From Firmicutes bacterium UBA5201 (GTDB lineage Bacteria; Bacillota; Clostridia; Peptostreptococcales; Acidaminobacteraceae): DNA of 64,000 nt. The translations under genes were made by a program, and so were the position numbers. Shown here in pieces: positions 48,382-58,525 of the stretch. Numbering within the stretch: position 1 is the first letter of the stretch; each line of letters begins with the position of its first letter. The notes beneath the pieces were generated by a model. The model had not been told where the DNA came from. It did no database searches and saw only the letters and a list, made by a program, of their open reading frames with translations. The stretch lies in the NCBI GenBank assembly GCA_002412775.1, contig DHVT01000026.1, forward strand, positions 1 to 64,000. Direction: 5' to 3'.

Positions 48382-49033
48382 TTGATATTGTCTCTATATC
48401 AAAAGGGGTGCCTTTTTTTATTTGATCATGTACCGCAAGACCAAACTTCAAACATTGGTCGGTATACTCGCCTTTATCAAAAGCATAGATGAAACCACAC
48501 ATGAAAATTCCGAGATCATGGGAATTCCAATCCAGATTTTCGACTTCAAGTTTAAAATCAAGAGCATCAATTCCTCGCTCATAATAATGGATCAATCCGT
48601 CAGGCTTGAGAGTCACACACATTTTGTTCGCACTTTCATCGAAATCGCACGACATGCCAATCCTAAAAGTATAGTCGCATTGGTCCACAAAAGCAGCATC
48701 TGAATCTGAGTCAATGGCACACCAGACATCTCTCCCATAAACTTTTGCGAAATCCAGAGCAGGCAAAATGGAAACATTGGTCTTGACAATGATATTTTGG
48801 TGGATCTTCAACTCTTTCCCAAGTCTCACCCAGTCGATCTGTTCAGAAATCTCACCATAGGATACGATTCCATTCTCATTCAACCAAGTTTTTAGTGCTT
48901 CAATTTCATCCCAATCAGGAGCAGTGAAATGAACAGTGACATTATAGCCCATCTTTCTGAGAAGCAAAGCCTCAATATTCGTTTCTTCTCTTGGACCCGC
49001 GGATGTTCCCCCGATGATCAACACATTTTTCAT
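48347..49033 (-). CDS. PfkB/ribokinase-like protein, probably degenerate
   Basis: A 228-residue protein with an N-terminus resembling ribokinase-fold proteins (VLIIGGTSAGPREETNIEALLLRKMGYNV). A late GIFMCGFIYAFDKGEYTDQCLKFG resembles the GAGDAFVAGFIYAL...A..FG segment of PfkB kinases. The GAGD anion-hole/catalytic motif is replaced by SHDLG, and the protein is about 70-90 residues shorter than usual, so kinase activity is doubtful. It is last in the addB-addA-cysQ-hutD-like set and overlaps the histidine kinase gene tail to tail by 35 bases. AAAGGA precedes the ATG. Confidence 0.55.
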   Translation of the reverse strand: MKNVLIIGGTSAGPREETNIEALLLRKMGYNVTVHFTAPDWDEIEALKTWLNENGIVSYGEISEQIDWVRLGKELKIHQNIIVKTNVSILPALDFAKVYGRDVWCAIDSDSDAAFVDQCDYTFRIGMSCDFDESANKMCVTLKPDGLIHYYERGIDALDFKLEVENLDWNSHDLGIFMCGFIYAFDKGEYTDQCLKFGLAVHDQIKKGTPFDIETISTISEVPLQALE

Positions 49034-49059
49034 AGCCGTTCCTTTCTCTAATGTTCTGT

Positions 49060-49704
49060 CTAGTTATTATATGAAACAACTGTTAAAATTATGTTCACAC
49101 TATCCGAATCCTCATTGCACAACACCAAATCCATAGCATTCTCAATTTCTTTGGTGTTCATATGAATCAACATCATTTCGGATGAATTTATGGATTCTTT
49201 ATCCAAAATACAAGTACCGTCATAGGAATAGATTCCAATGGTGACTCTTGAATGTTGCCTGGACAGTCTGCTGTCAAAAGCTTCATTGAAGATCTGAGAC
49301 AATTTCTTGGGTTCGTATCGCATCAACTTGGAATGTTTGATCAAACCGTGTGCGCCATCTTTGAACATCAAGTTGAAATCCGTAGCCTTACCCAGACAGA
49401 TCGTATCCCAATCGCCTCTGAAACCATGGGGTTGAAATGGTTTGAGTGTGATCTCAAATATGGACCTCAGATTGTTGGAATGTTTTAATTTCATCTGTGA
49501 ATCCAGAGGCATGATCCATCGTTTTATTCCACTCAAAGCAGTGAAATTGGATGTTTCCTCTGTGACTGTGGCTGTACTCACACGCCATGTGAACTCGCGT
49601 TTGCCAAAATCCCCATATTCAGGATAAAGATAGATCTCGGTACTTTCTCCTGAAGCCCAAAGTGTTTTCTTTTGCATTTCTTTGGAAATTTTCTGTAATC
49701 TCAT
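49060..49704 (-). CDS. HutD/Ves-family protein
   Basis: A 214-residue cupin-like protein. The HutD/Ves pattern is visible: WASGESTEIYLYPEYGDFG, FTWRVSTATVTEETSNFT, ALSGIKRWIMPLDSQMKL, FQPHGFRGDWDTICLG and ATDFNLMFKDG. HutD is linked to histidine use in some bacteria and Ves to cold response, but no biochemical role is settled. No hut genes are here. The ATG at 49704 is chosen for GGAGG five bases upstream, which excludes an earlier ATG. It follows cysQ by 20 bases. Confidence 0.78.
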   Translation of the reverse strand: MRLQKISKEMQKKTLWASGESTEIYLYPEYGDFGKREFTWRVSTATVTEETSNFTALSGIKRWIMPLDSQMKLKHSNNLRSIFEITLKPFQPHGFRGDWDTICLGKATDFNLMFKDGAHGLIKHSKLMRYEPKKLSQIFNEAFDSRLSRQHSRVTIGIYSYDGTCILDKESINSSEMMLIHMNTKEIENAMDLVLCNEDSDSVNIILTVVSYNN

Positions 49705-49724
49705 CATTTCCTCCAGGCTTAACA

Positions 49725-50516
49725 TCAAATCTTGCTTAAATCCATTTTATTGTTCCAATTGTTCAGAATATAAAAACCTTTATTGAGTTTGTCATGCTCC
49801 AAATAGTCGATATCGTGGTCATCCAATCGCTTCAGGATGCCTCCGGCTTCCTTGACGATGCATTCCATGGCACAAGTGTCCCATTTCATGGACAACCCAA
49901 AATTATAATAGACGTCATAGGACCCTTCCGCAATCAGACAGCCTTTGATCGAACTCCCCATTTCAGTGACACTGAGAATGACATCCGCATTGTGGCTGAG
50001 AAATTTCTGTGTTCTTTTGGAAGGATGTGAGCGGCTGATCAACAAGTGATAAGGTTTTTCGCGTTTTGAGACATGCAATTCAATGAGTTTTCCATCAGAA
50101 AGCGCTTTTTTATAGGCACCTTCACCACTTACAGCATAGTAGATCATCTTCTTGACAGGGAGGTATACTACTCCCAGAACAACCTTTCCCTCCAGGATCA
50201 GACCGATGTTGACCGCAAACTCACCATTTTTCTTGATGAACTCTTTCGTTCCATCCAAAGGATCGACTACCCAAAAACGCTTTTTGTCAAAACGGCTTTC
50301 ATCATCGATCGCTTCTTCTGAGAGCATTCCATCTTCAGGAAACATACTGGCCAAATGCTCTAGAATGATCGTGTTTGATTCGAAGTCAGCTTCAGTGACC
50401 GGAGATGTATCGTCCTTATAGGTTACGACAAAGTCCTTGTTGTAGATTTCCATAATTTTTTCACCTGCCGCATATGCGGCATCCATGGCACACTGCAGTT
50501 CTTTTTCAAACATCAT
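49725..50516 (-). CDS. cysQ: CysQ-like 3'(2'),5'-bisphosphate nucleotidase / inositol monophosphatase family
   Basis: A 263-residue Mg-dependent, Li-sensitive-type phosphatase. Metal motifs are LSEEAIDDE (the EE site), WVVDPLDGTKEFI (DPxDGTxxF) and WDTCAMECIVKEAGG (the WDxA site, here WDTCA). The TKEF and GVVYLP blocks favour CysQ over inositol phosphatase. It would remove toxic 3'-phosphoadenosine 5'-phosphate. Its ATG overlaps the addA stop (ATGA) with GAGG upstream, so it is co-translated with addA. Confidence 0.88.
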   Translation of the reverse strand: MMFEKELQCAMDAAYAAGEKIMEIYNKDFVVTYKDDTSPVTEADFESNTIILEHLASMFPEDGMLSEEAIDDESRFDKKRFWVVDPLDGTKEFIKKNGEFAVNIGLILEGKVVLGVVYLPVKKMIYYAVSGEGAYKKALSDGKLIELHVSKREKPYHLLISRSHPSKRTQKFLSHNADVILSVTEMGSSIKGCLIAEGSYDVYYNFGLSMKWDTCAMECIVKEAGGILKRLDDHDIDYLEHDKLNKGFYILNNWNNKMDLSKI

Positions 50517-53500
50517 ACCGACCTCAATTTCTGGAATGTGAAGAATTGATCCACGTCAAAATAATACAGATGCATTTCTTTGACATGTTTACTCGAAAGT
50601 GTTTCAATTGCTTTTTTATAATACTGAAGTTGTATTCCATACTTGGCGGACAATTCGGACAACGATTTTTTGCCGACGTGATCGGTTTTATAATCGACGA
50701 GCACATATCCGTCATCTTCCTCAAAATACAAATCTATGACACCTTGTACAAGTTGCTCGTCATCCATCAAAACAAATGGTCTTTCTTTGTGGATGTTGCT
50801 ACTTTGCCTTAATCTTATACCCATTTCGGTATTAAGAAAAGAAAGAATTTTTTGCGGATCCAAATGTTCACACTCTTTTTCAGACAATACATGCGCTTCC
50901 CTTAGTCTTTCTATTTCAACTGCGATGGTTTCCAGACTATGTTCCGCTCTGAGATCAATGCGTTCAAGCACCTTGTGCGTTGCAGTGCCTTTCTCCATCG
51001 GAGTCAAGGGTTGTTCTGATTTCATAAATTCCGGAACGGCCGATAAAGCGGGTACGTTATAGACGGAATCGTCCATGGCTCTTTTTTTCTCGGAAACAGA
51101 GACTTTAAGTGGTTTGAAATTTTTGTCGATCCGAGGCAATTCATAAGACAGCCTCGTTTCTATCGCTTCATCCACCTCAAGTTTTCCGGGATTGGTTGCC
51201 TTGATTTTTTCCCAGAACTCATATCGCTTTATTTGGTCCTGCTCCACTTGTCTCTCCGTTTGCACAAGGTTGTATTCAGATGCCGTATTGATCGACACCG
51301 CACCTCCGGTTCCAAAAGCGGGCATGAGCCAATCCACAAATCCACCTGATGAATAAAGACCATAGTAGTTGATATCCCTCTCCCAAGCGCTGGATTTGGT
51401 ATTGAGATCGTTCACAGTCGCAAATAGAATCATTCGGTCAACAGCTCTCGTCAGTCCGACATAGAGCACACGCATTTCCTCTGACAATGTCTCTCTTTTC
51501 ATTTCTTCTTTCAAAACAAACTGAGGCAATGATTTGGACTTGACTCTCAGATCCAAATCCACATGTGAAAGACCCACACCCAGATTCTTATGCAAAATCA
51601 GATCTCCATATGTGTCCATCATATTGAATTTTCTCCCCAATCCACTTATGATGACGACTGGAAATTCAAGACCTTTGGATTTATGGATGCTCATAAGCCT
51701 CACGACATCCTCTTCCTCACCGATACTGCTCGCGACACCCATATCGCCACTGGTCGATGTCATTTGATTGATGAAAGTTATGAAATGGGACAGCGTGAAC
51801 AATCTTGAGTTTTTAAGATCCGTCGCCCGATCCACAAGCAATTTCAGATTGGCTTGTCTGGCCACTCCACCTGGCATTGCAATGACATAGTTGTAATAAC
51901 CCGATGTTTGCATCACATCCCAAATCATCTCATCCAACGGCAGATAACGTGTTTTTTCACGCCAATCCTCCAATTGCCCTAAAAATCTTTCAAGTCTTTC
52001 TTTGGATTTGAACTCAATGCTTGAATCCTCCACTACTTTTTTGCATTTGTAATAGTAGAACTGGGTACCTGAAGTCAAAATTTTAAGATTTGCGATCTCT
52101 TCAACGTTGAGTCCGACCACCGGTGATCTCAAGACGGTCAATAATGGAAGGTCTTGCAGAGGGTTGTCAATTATTTTCAAAAGCTCTACCAGCATTTTGA
52201 TTTCCAGTGCGTCAAAATAACCGGTCTGACTGTCTGCGTAAAGGGGTACGCCCTCTTCCATGAAAACATGTTCAAAAGTTGGTGTCCATGATTTTGAACT
52301 TCTGAGAAGCACTACGATGTCTTTGTACCGACAGCCCCTTGGCACCTTTTCTTTTGGAAAATACAAAGTTGTTCCAATCATGGTTTTGATTCTACCCGCA
52401 ATAGCCCTGGCTTCGAGTTCGTCAGTTCTTAGTTCGGTCTCCGCATCCTCCTCAGGTTCGTCATCCAATCGTTTTTTGGATAGGATATTGACTTCGACAT
52501 AAGGTCCGCCTGTTTCCTCGAAATGCATTTTACCATACAATTTTGCAGTGTGGTCGTACGCCACATCCCCTAGTTTTTCAGACATGATCTGTTCAAACAC
52601 CGTATTGACCTGGTCGAGAATGTCCGTCCTCGTTCTGAAATTGTTTTTCAAATCTATCCGAACGAACTGCTCGGATGCCTCTTGAGCCAATTTCATATTG
52701 AGCCTTTCGATAGCCTGGTTGGAGTCGTCGATGTCTTCAATCAAATCATCAAATTGCGTATAAGTCTTATATTTTTCGATGAAAAGTTCCGGATCTGCGA
52801 GACGAAACTTGTATATGCTCTGCTTCACATCACCGACCATGAAAAGATTGTTCTTGCGTTTGATCCTATTGACGATGGTTTCCTGTATGGCGCTGGAATC
52901 CTGGTATTCATCCACGAATATATAATCCAGCTTGTCCCTATAGACCTCGCAGATGCGCGGGTCCTCGAGGATCTTGATTGCAAAATGTTCCAGGTCGTTG
53001 AAGTCCATGAGGTTTTTTGACCGTTTCAATTGGCTGTATCTTTCCTCAAACGCCAATGTCAATCGACATAATTCTTTCAACATTTCGGAAAGCGCAGGCA
53101 TTTCCGCTTCGTACCGGTCCACTTCCTTATAGTCAAAGAATTTTTTCATGCTCTCGAAAATCTGTTTTTTGACCATTTTGTCTCTTATGACATCTTTGAC
53201 TTCTATGATCAATGCTTCATCATAGAGTTCTCTTTCATTTTTCTTGATGGAAGCGATTCGATCGAATTTCGATCCTGCCATGGTCATCCCAAGAGCCTTC
53301 AGACCAATCCCAGCACTCTCCGCAAGTTTTTCGAACATCTGGATGTCCGAAAAGAAAGTGGGGATATAGGGCTCTGGACCGCCGGGTTCGTGGCACAATT
53401 CAGATGCCTTTTGAAGGAGTTGGATAGCGCCTTCGATTTTGTCCGATATCTGATCCAGTAAAATCTTCTCCCATAGCACCCTTAATGGATGACCTGGATT

Positions 53501-54094
53501 GGCGTAGGCATCCATTTGGTATTCCAACCATTTGACAGGATAAGGTTGACTTAGGATGAAACCATAGAGCTGCTTGATCATCAACCTCAATTTCTCATCA
53601 TTTCGATTTCCTGAAAAAGCCTCAACAAGATCTTCAAATTCCTGAGTGGGTACTTCATAAGAACCTTCAAGAACTTCATCAAGTGCCTGCTCGATCAATA
53701 TGAGTCTGTCGGTATCTCTGATCAATTTGAAATTGGGATCGAGATCCACACTTTGAAAATGGTTGCGTATGATATCCAGACAAAAGGCGTGAAAAGTCTT
53801 GATATTTGCCCTGTTCAACAGCTTGATCTGTTCATGAAGCGCGACCCCGTCAGCTTCATGGGTCTCTATTGCCTCGGCAAGGGCTTCTTCGATTCGGCTA
53901 CGCATTTCTCCTGCCGCGGCATTTGTATATGTCACCACGAGCATTCTATCCACTTGAGTCTCTTTATTCAGGATCAATCTGGTGATGCGCTCCACAAGTA
54001 CGGCCGTTTTTCCCGAACCGGCAGCTGCTGATACAAGAATATTCGTATTTCTCAAATCTATGGCCGCACGCTGTTCAAGTGTCCAATTAGCCAT
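50513..54094 (-). CDS. addA: ATP-dependent helicase/nuclease subunit A
   Basis: The helicase-nuclease subunit of AddAB, which resects double-strand breaks and responds to Chi. The protein has 1193 residues. Motifs: Walker A SAAAGSGKTAVL near 29, motif II VDEYQDSS, motif III MVGDVKQSIYKFR, VVIISGLGRKF, motif VI VGLTRAVDR, and a C-terminal RecB-type nuclease with GVIDLYFEE and LVDYKTD. The ATG at 54094 (MANWTLEQRAAID) has GGAGG five bases upstream; earlier ATGs are excluded. It overlaps addB by eight bases. Confidence 0.97.
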   Translation of the reverse strand: MANWTLEQRAAIDLRNTNILVSAAAGSGKTAVLVERITRLILNKETQVDRMLVVTYTNAAAGEMRSRIEEALAEAIETHEADGVALHEQIKLLNRANIKTFHAFCLDIIRNHFQSVDLDPNFKLIRDTDRLILIEQALDEVLEGSYEVPTQEFEDLVEAFSGNRNDEKLRLMIKQLYGFILSQPYPVKWLEYQMDAYANPGHPLRVLWEKILLDQISDKIEGAIQLLQKASELCHEPGGPEPYIPTFFSDIQMFEKLAESAGIGLKALGMTMAGSKFDRIASIKKNERELYDEALIIEVKDVIRDKMVKKQIFESMKKFFDYKEVDRYEAEMPALSEMLKELCRLTLAFEERYSQLKRSKNLMDFNDLEHFAIKILEDPRICEVYRDKLDYIFVDEYQDSSAIQETIVNRIKRKNNLFMVGDVKQSIYKFRLADPELFIEKYKTYTQFDDLIEDIDDSNQAIERLNMKLAQEASEQFVRIDLKNNFRTRTDILDQVNTVFEQIMSEKLGDVAYDHTAKLYGKMHFEETGGPYVEVNILSKKRLDDEPEEDAETELRTDELEARAIAGRIKTMIGTTLYFPKEKVPRGCRYKDIVVLLRSSKSWTPTFEHVFMEEGVPLYADSQTGYFDALEIKMLVELLKIIDNPLQDLPLLTVLRSPVVGLNVEEIANLKILTSGTQFYYYKCKKVVEDSSIEFKSKERLERFLGQLEDWREKTRYLPLDEMIWDVMQTSGYYNYVIAMPGGVARQANLKLLVDRATDLKNSRLFTLSHFITFINQMTSTSGDMGVASSIGEEEDVVRLMSIHKSKGLEFPVVIISGLGRKFNMMDTYGDLILHKNLGVGLSHVDLDLRVKSKSLPQFVLKEEMKRETLSEEMRVLYVGLTRAVDRMILFATVNDLNTKSSAWERDINYYGLYSSGGFVDWLMPAFGTGGAVSINTASEYNLVQTERQVEQDQIKRYEFWEKIKATNPGKLEVDEAIETRLSYELPRIDKNFKPLKVSVSEKKRAMDDSVYNVPALSAVPEFMKSEQPLTPMEKGTATHKVLERIDLRAEHSLETIAVEIERLREAHVLSEKECEHLDPQKILSFLNTEMGIRLRQSSNIHKERPFVLMDDEQLVQGVIDLYFEEDDGYVLVDYKTDHVGKKSLSELSAKYGIQLQYYKKAIETLSSKHVKEMHLYYFDVDQFFTFQKLRSV

Positions 54095-57000
54095 TTTCGC
54101 CTCCATCACTTACCTTAAGTAATACTTCTTCGTTGGTATAGCTCTTTAAAACCCTGAACCGGTTGCTTTCAAAATGAGTGTCAAACTGACACAAAGCCTT
54201 GTAATCGCAATAGTCACAACTCTTGAAAGTCCCTGATTGACAAGGTTTGATGTCTATCTTGCCATCAACGAGCTCATCCCCCACTTCCACAATGGTCTTT
54301 TTGACCCAATGGATCATATCATAAAAACTCTCAAGGGGAATTGTCTTCGAATCCTTTGTGAATGATCCGTCATTTTTTATTTTGATTTGCACAACTTGTG
54401 ATTGATTGTTTTCATAGAGGGATTCGTCCAGATTCTTGAGGACGTTGATATCATCCACCACCAGACCATCAAGCTTCAGTTCACCCGCAATCTGCTTTTC
54501 AACCATTTCCTTGACTTGTTCAGCAGTCTCTATCATCGGGTCGTCAATCTTGAAATAAAATGCGCCGGCTGGCAACAGCTCAGCAGATTTGAAATACTCG
54601 GGATGACCAAGACAGGCATCCAGATATACCATCAATTGCATTTGGAGTCCGTTGTAGATGTCTGAGAGCGACAGTTGTTTCGATCCCGATTTATAATCAA
54701 TTATTTTCACATAACTTTTCCCATTGGTTTCGAGCACATCAATTCGATCGATCACGCCTCTAAGTAGAATCTTCTCACCATTTGACAAAGTAAGAACTAT
54801 TGGTGGAACACTGTTCATTCCATCCGAAAATACCATTTCAAAAGCGGCCGGAACGAATTTTCCAAGTCTCAAATGCTCAGTAAGTGTCTTTGCGGCACGT
54901 CTGGAGACTCGTTTTAATTTTCTGATCATGTATTGATATTGAAATTTTGAACGGAACAAATCCGTATCGACCATCGAGTCGACTATGGCACCGATCATCT
55001 CATCACAAACTTCATCTGTCAGTTCAGACCAATTCAGACCCTGTTCATAAATCTGCTTTCCAAACAATTCCAAAGTCTTGTGAAACAAAATACCAACATC
55101 GGGATATTCCAGGGAAAAATTCTTCAAAGGTCGAGGTTTCAATCCGGTCGATACAAAGTATTTGAATGGACATTGAATATAGTCCTCAAGTCTTGAGACG
55201 CTCGTCTTGATCGGCAGGTCATACAAAGAGCGCACGATGTCCCCGTTGATCCTATCCACCATGTTGTCGTATCTTAAGGCGTCCATGAGATGGGAAGTCT
55301 CAATCGGTTCGTTCTTGCAATACCATTTGAACACATCCACCCAATCTTTTCGGATTGGATTGCCATCCATGGCACGTCGCATTTCAATTGCGAGATGTCT
55401 CAATGTCGACTTGCTTGTGGAAATATGATGATGGGTGGAAATATCCTCTTCCTCGTAGATGCGTTCGTGTTCTATCTTAAGTGACAGATCCACCTTACGT
55501 GCCTTGGAAATCAAATAGGACGCCCTTAAAGCGGCACCTTCCGCATCCGATTTGGCATAACTCAGATATAACTTTTCGCTTGGTCTCGTCACTGCGCTAT
55601 AAATGTTGAATGTTTCCTTGTCCACGAACATTTTACTGTCCGACAAGAAACGGCCACCTTTTTCGTGAAGTTTCTCTTTTTCAGTCTCTGAGATCAACTG
55701 TTGATCACTTCCCACTTCGGGTAAAATGCCATCGTTGATTCCAAGGATGAACAGCACTTTTATGGGATGCGCTCTGGAACGATCCAATGATCCGATCAGA
55801 ATTTGATGCTCATTAAGTGGCAAAAGTCCGACTTCCATATGTTCGAAGCCCGTCTCAAGTAGCCCGGTCACCACGTCAAGCGACACTATTTCATCTCCCA
55901 TGATTGCAACCAATTGATCAAAAAGTTCCATTGTCTTGTTCCAAACCTGGGTAAAACGTTGTGCTTCATCATACTGATGGGTCTCAGTGAATTTTTTAAC
56001 CGATCTGTCTATATCTTCCAGTATCCTCATTTCCACCAATATGTTGTAAAGGACTGAAATGACCTCACGCGTGCTTTTGGATTTGAGTTGATTCAGTGGT
56101 TGGATGGTACTATAAAGTCTTGCTCTGACCAGATCTATGCTGTCCAGATCCAAGCCCTCAGGGGTAGGACGGGTAAACGGAGTCTTTAAATGATATGTTT
56201 TGATACCATATTGCTTGATATAGAGTTCAAATGCCGATATGGCATCATGGGGCAACTGATAATAACCTGTTTTAAGCAGTTGACTCACATGTTCCGGATT
56301 TTTGGGTTCATTGACCGCTTTACAAAGCGACAATATGAAACGGATCAACGGATTGGAAAGCACACTCGCTTTGATGTCAAGAAAGTATGGCAAATCATAG
56401 GCGTTGAAAATTCTTTTTATTGCCATCTCATACTCGGAAAGTGCGTTGGTCACCACTGCGATATCACGCCAGTCGTACCCGCCTTCCCTGACGCATTTTA
56501 CAATTTCGATCGCACAAGTCTCAATTTCACTGAGCCTGTTGTTCGAGGCTATGATTCTGATGTTGTCATTATTGAACGCACTGGATTTATAGGGATAAAT
56601 CATCAGATTTCCAGCGAAATGTTCTATTCTCTCATTGCCAAAGGGTCTATCAAAGACCATCTTTTTCACTTCGATTTTAGCGGTTTCCCCTATCTCGAGA
56701 ATTTTTTGCACCATTCTATCGGTATGGTTGAATGTTCCACTGTTTTGATTCAAATCCCATGAAACCGTAATGGTCAAATTTCTGGAACTCTCGGCAATCC
56801 GCCTCAAAATTTCATATTCCTGCACTGTGAAACTGTCAAAACCATCCACCCAGACGTCGGAGTTCTTCAATAGTTCAGTTGTGGGCATGACCTCAAGAAG
56901 CAGGTTGTAATAGTCCTCATCATCAAAAAAGAGGTCTCCTTTTTCTTTTTCATATCCCTCAAAAATGGTTTTCAGATCTTTGATCTTGAATTTGAGCAGG

Positions 57001-57446
57001 CTTTCAACCTCGATGGCCTCGTAAATGCGCTCCAAATCCTCAGGAACAACCATGTTCTGCTTGAGTTCTTGAATCAATTCGTGGAACTTGAGTAAAAAAC
57101 CGGGTTTGTCATAAGCATTTTTATAAAGATGCAGGGCATCCTCATTGGATAAGAATACTTTTCTCAACAACATCATTTTTCCCATTTCAGTGATTATGGA
57201 CTGATGGATGTTGCCGACCTCCTCAAAGATTCTATGCATAAGTCTTTTGAAACTGATGATTTCCACACCTAGTATTCCGTTCATTCCAGAATGGGAAATG
57301 AACTGCTTCTCAGCCTCTAGAGTGAACTGCTCGGGAACAATCAAAATGGTCTCATTGTTTTTCCCATTTTCAATGTGTCTCTTCATTTCTTCATAAACCG
57401 TATATGTTTTACCACTTTTTGCCTGTCCCATGAATAAACGTATCAT
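54087..57446 (-). CDS. addB: ATP-dependent helicase/nuclease subunit B
   Basis: The second AddAB subunit, 1119 residues. It has a Walker A-like GQAKSGKT (8-15) and an inactivated-helicase middle. The RecB-type nuclease domain contains LRGVIDRIDVLE and VKIIDYKSGSK. The [4Fe-4S] cluster is formed by a Cys in YIQCPFKYF (about 775) plus CDYCDYKALC near the end, the AddB hallmark. GGAGG precedes the ATG. It is the first gene of addB-addA-cysQ-hutD-like-pfkB-like. Confidence 0.97.
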   Translation of the reverse strand: MIRLFMGQAKSGKTYTVYEEMKRHIENGKNNETILIVPEQFTLEAEKQFISHSGMNGILGVEIISFKRLMHRIFEEVGNIHQSIITEMGKMMLLRKVFLSNEDALHLYKNAYDKPGFLLKFHELIQELKQNMVVPEDLERIYEAIEVESLLKFKIKDLKTIFEGYEKEKGDLFFDDEDYYNLLLEVMPTTELLKNSDVWVDGFDSFTVQEYEILRRIAESSRNLTITVSWDLNQNSGTFNHTDRMVQKILEIGETAKIEVKKMVFDRPFGNERIEHFAGNLMIYPYKSSAFNNDNIRIIASNNRLSEIETCAIEIVKCVREGGYDWRDIAVVTNALSEYEMAIKRIFNAYDLPYFLDIKASVLSNPLIRFILSLCKAVNEPKNPEHVSQLLKTGYYQLPHDAISAFELYIKQYGIKTYHLKTPFTRPTPEGLDLDSIDLVRARLYSTIQPLNQLKSKSTREVISVLYNILVEMRILEDIDRSVKKFTETHQYDEAQRFTQVWNKTMELFDQLVAIMGDEIVSLDVVTGLLETGFEHMEVGLLPLNEHQILIGSLDRSRAHPIKVLFILGINDGILPEVGSDQQLISETEKEKLHEKGGRFLSDSKMFVDKETFNIYSAVTRPSEKLYLSYAKSDAEGAALRASYLISKARKVDLSLKIEHERIYEEEDISTHHHISTSKSTLRHLAIEMRRAMDGNPIRKDWVDVFKWYCKNEPIETSHLMDALRYDNMVDRINGDIVRSLYDLPIKTSVSRLEDYIQCPFKYFVSTGLKPRPLKNFSLEYPDVGILFHKTLELFGKQIYEQGLNWSELTDEVCDEMIGAIVDSMVDTDLFRSKFQYQYMIRKLKRVSRRAAKTLTEHLRLGKFVPAAFEMVFSDGMNSVPPIVLTLSNGEKILLRGVIDRIDVLETNGKSYVKIIDYKSGSKQLSLSDIYNGLQMQLMVYLDACLGHPEYFKSAELLPAGAFYFKIDDPMIETAEQVKEMVEKQIAGELKLDGLVVDDINVLKNLDESLYENNQSQVVQIKIKNDGSFTKDSKTIPLESFYDMIHWVKKTIVEVGDELVDGKIDIKPCQSGTFKSCDYCDYKALCQFDTHFESNRFRVLKSYTNEEVLLKVSDGGENG

Positions 57447-57606
57447 AATGCCTCCAAGTTTTAACCGGCGAGTTGATATATTTTACCATTTTTCAATAGG
57501 TCTATCAAGGAATATGCCTGACGGACAATCCAGAAAGGTTGTATTCCCATATTTATTTTTTCATGAAATAAGTGTATAATTTATCCATCACCATTAAGGA
57601 GGATTT

Positions 57607-58317
57607 ATGAAGTTATCGCACAGGTTGTTAATCTTGTTTTTGAGTGTTGCCCTATCTCTGAACATATTCTTATTGGTATTTGAGCATTATGCTTTCAATT
57701 CCAATTATTATATAGAGAATTTTTTGGCTCTTGGCGTAGATGAGACAGTAGGAATTTCAGAAAGTGATTTGATCGGCGTCACAGAGGCATTGGTTTCATA
57801 TATTGACGATGGCAGTGGGAATCTTATGACCACAGCTGTCGTGAACGGGACAAACGTGGTCTTTTTTAATGTCAAAGAGCGTATTCATTTGGATGACATC
57901 TATGTTCTCGCAAAAAATGCGCGTACTTTCGTTTTTGTCCTTCAGGTTTTGATGGTGTTGGCTTTATTGACATTGTTTTACTCCGCAAAAGGTGACATCC
58001 AGTTCTTCCTCAAACCTTTGAAGGGTGCGTTGTGGACTGCGGTTGCATTCATCACATTCCTCGGTTCTCTCTATTTTGTGGACTTCAATTGGGCGTTTCA
58101 TCGTTTCCACGAAATCTTTTTTTCAAATGATCTTTGGCTGTTGGATCCACGCACCGATCGTCTGATCCAACTCATGCCTCTTGATTTCTTTATCGGATTC
58201 ACACGCACATGGCTATTGACTGCCGTGTTTGCCCATTTCTTATTGTTTTTGCTGTACCTTCTGGCAAAACTTTTGATCAAGAAATTTGATACGGTTCATC
58301 ATAGGGAGATGGAATAA
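57607..58317 (+). CDS. DUF1461 (TIGR01906-type) integral membrane protein
   Basis: A 236-residue membrane protein with four to five spans. The first is an N-terminal anchor with a 65-residue outer loop containing KERIHLDDI. The conserved FHRFHEIFFSNDLWLLDPRTD (given as FHEIFFSNDLW and LLDPRTD) and LIQLMPLDFF lie between the last spans. These blocks identify the DUF1461 family. Function unknown. AAGGAGG is before the ATG, and a TATAAT lies about 30 bases upstream. A single-gene unit that ends in a strong terminator. Confidence 0.82.
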   Translation: MKLSHRLLILFLSVALSLNIFLLVFEHYAFNSNYYIENFLALGVDETVGISESDLIGVTEALVSYIDDGSGNLMTTAVVNGTNVVFFNVKERIHLDDIYVLAKNARTFVFVLQVLMVLALLTLFYSAKGDIQFFLKPLKGALWTAVAFITFLGSLYFVDFNWAFHRFHEIFFSNDLWLLDPRTDRLIQLMPLDFFIGFTRTWLLTAVFAHFLLFLLYLLAKLLIKKFDTVHHREME

Positions 58318-58319
58318 AA

Positions 58320-58358
58320 AATAAGAAGAATGCATTCGTGCATTCTTCTTATTTTTCG
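58320..58358. terminator. Terminator after the DUF1461 gene
   Basis: Fifteen-base perfect stem AATAAGAAGAATGCA/TGCATTCTTCTTATT capped by TTCG, then TTTC. Confidence 0.9.
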
Positions 58359-58486
58359 CGTAGGTAAGTTTCCGAAGGAAACTTATTAGCGTCTCAGTCG
58401 ATTCTTACAATACTGAAAATAGAAACCACAGGAGTCTATGTCTCTATGTTCTAAACAGTAATAGTAGGAAACTTATTATAGTAAAA
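58359..58486. repeat. Intergenic stretch with hairpin and repeated 12-mer
   Basis: Between two terminators. TAAGTTTCC-GAA-GGAAACTTA forms a nine-base stem (58365-58385). GGAAACTTATTA occurs at 58377-58388 and again at 58467-58478. No open frame or promoter is convincing; it could be a small RNA or a leftover element. Confidence 0.4.
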
Positions 58487-58523
58487 CAAAAAAACGGACT
58501 TCACTTGTGAAGTCCGTTTTTTG
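58487..58523. terminator. Bidirectional terminator downstream of the DUF523-DUF1722 gene
   Basis: Eleven-base stem ACGGACTTCAC/GTGAAGTCCGT with a TT loop, A run on one side and six T on the other. Confidence 0.9.
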
Positions 58524-58525
58524 TT

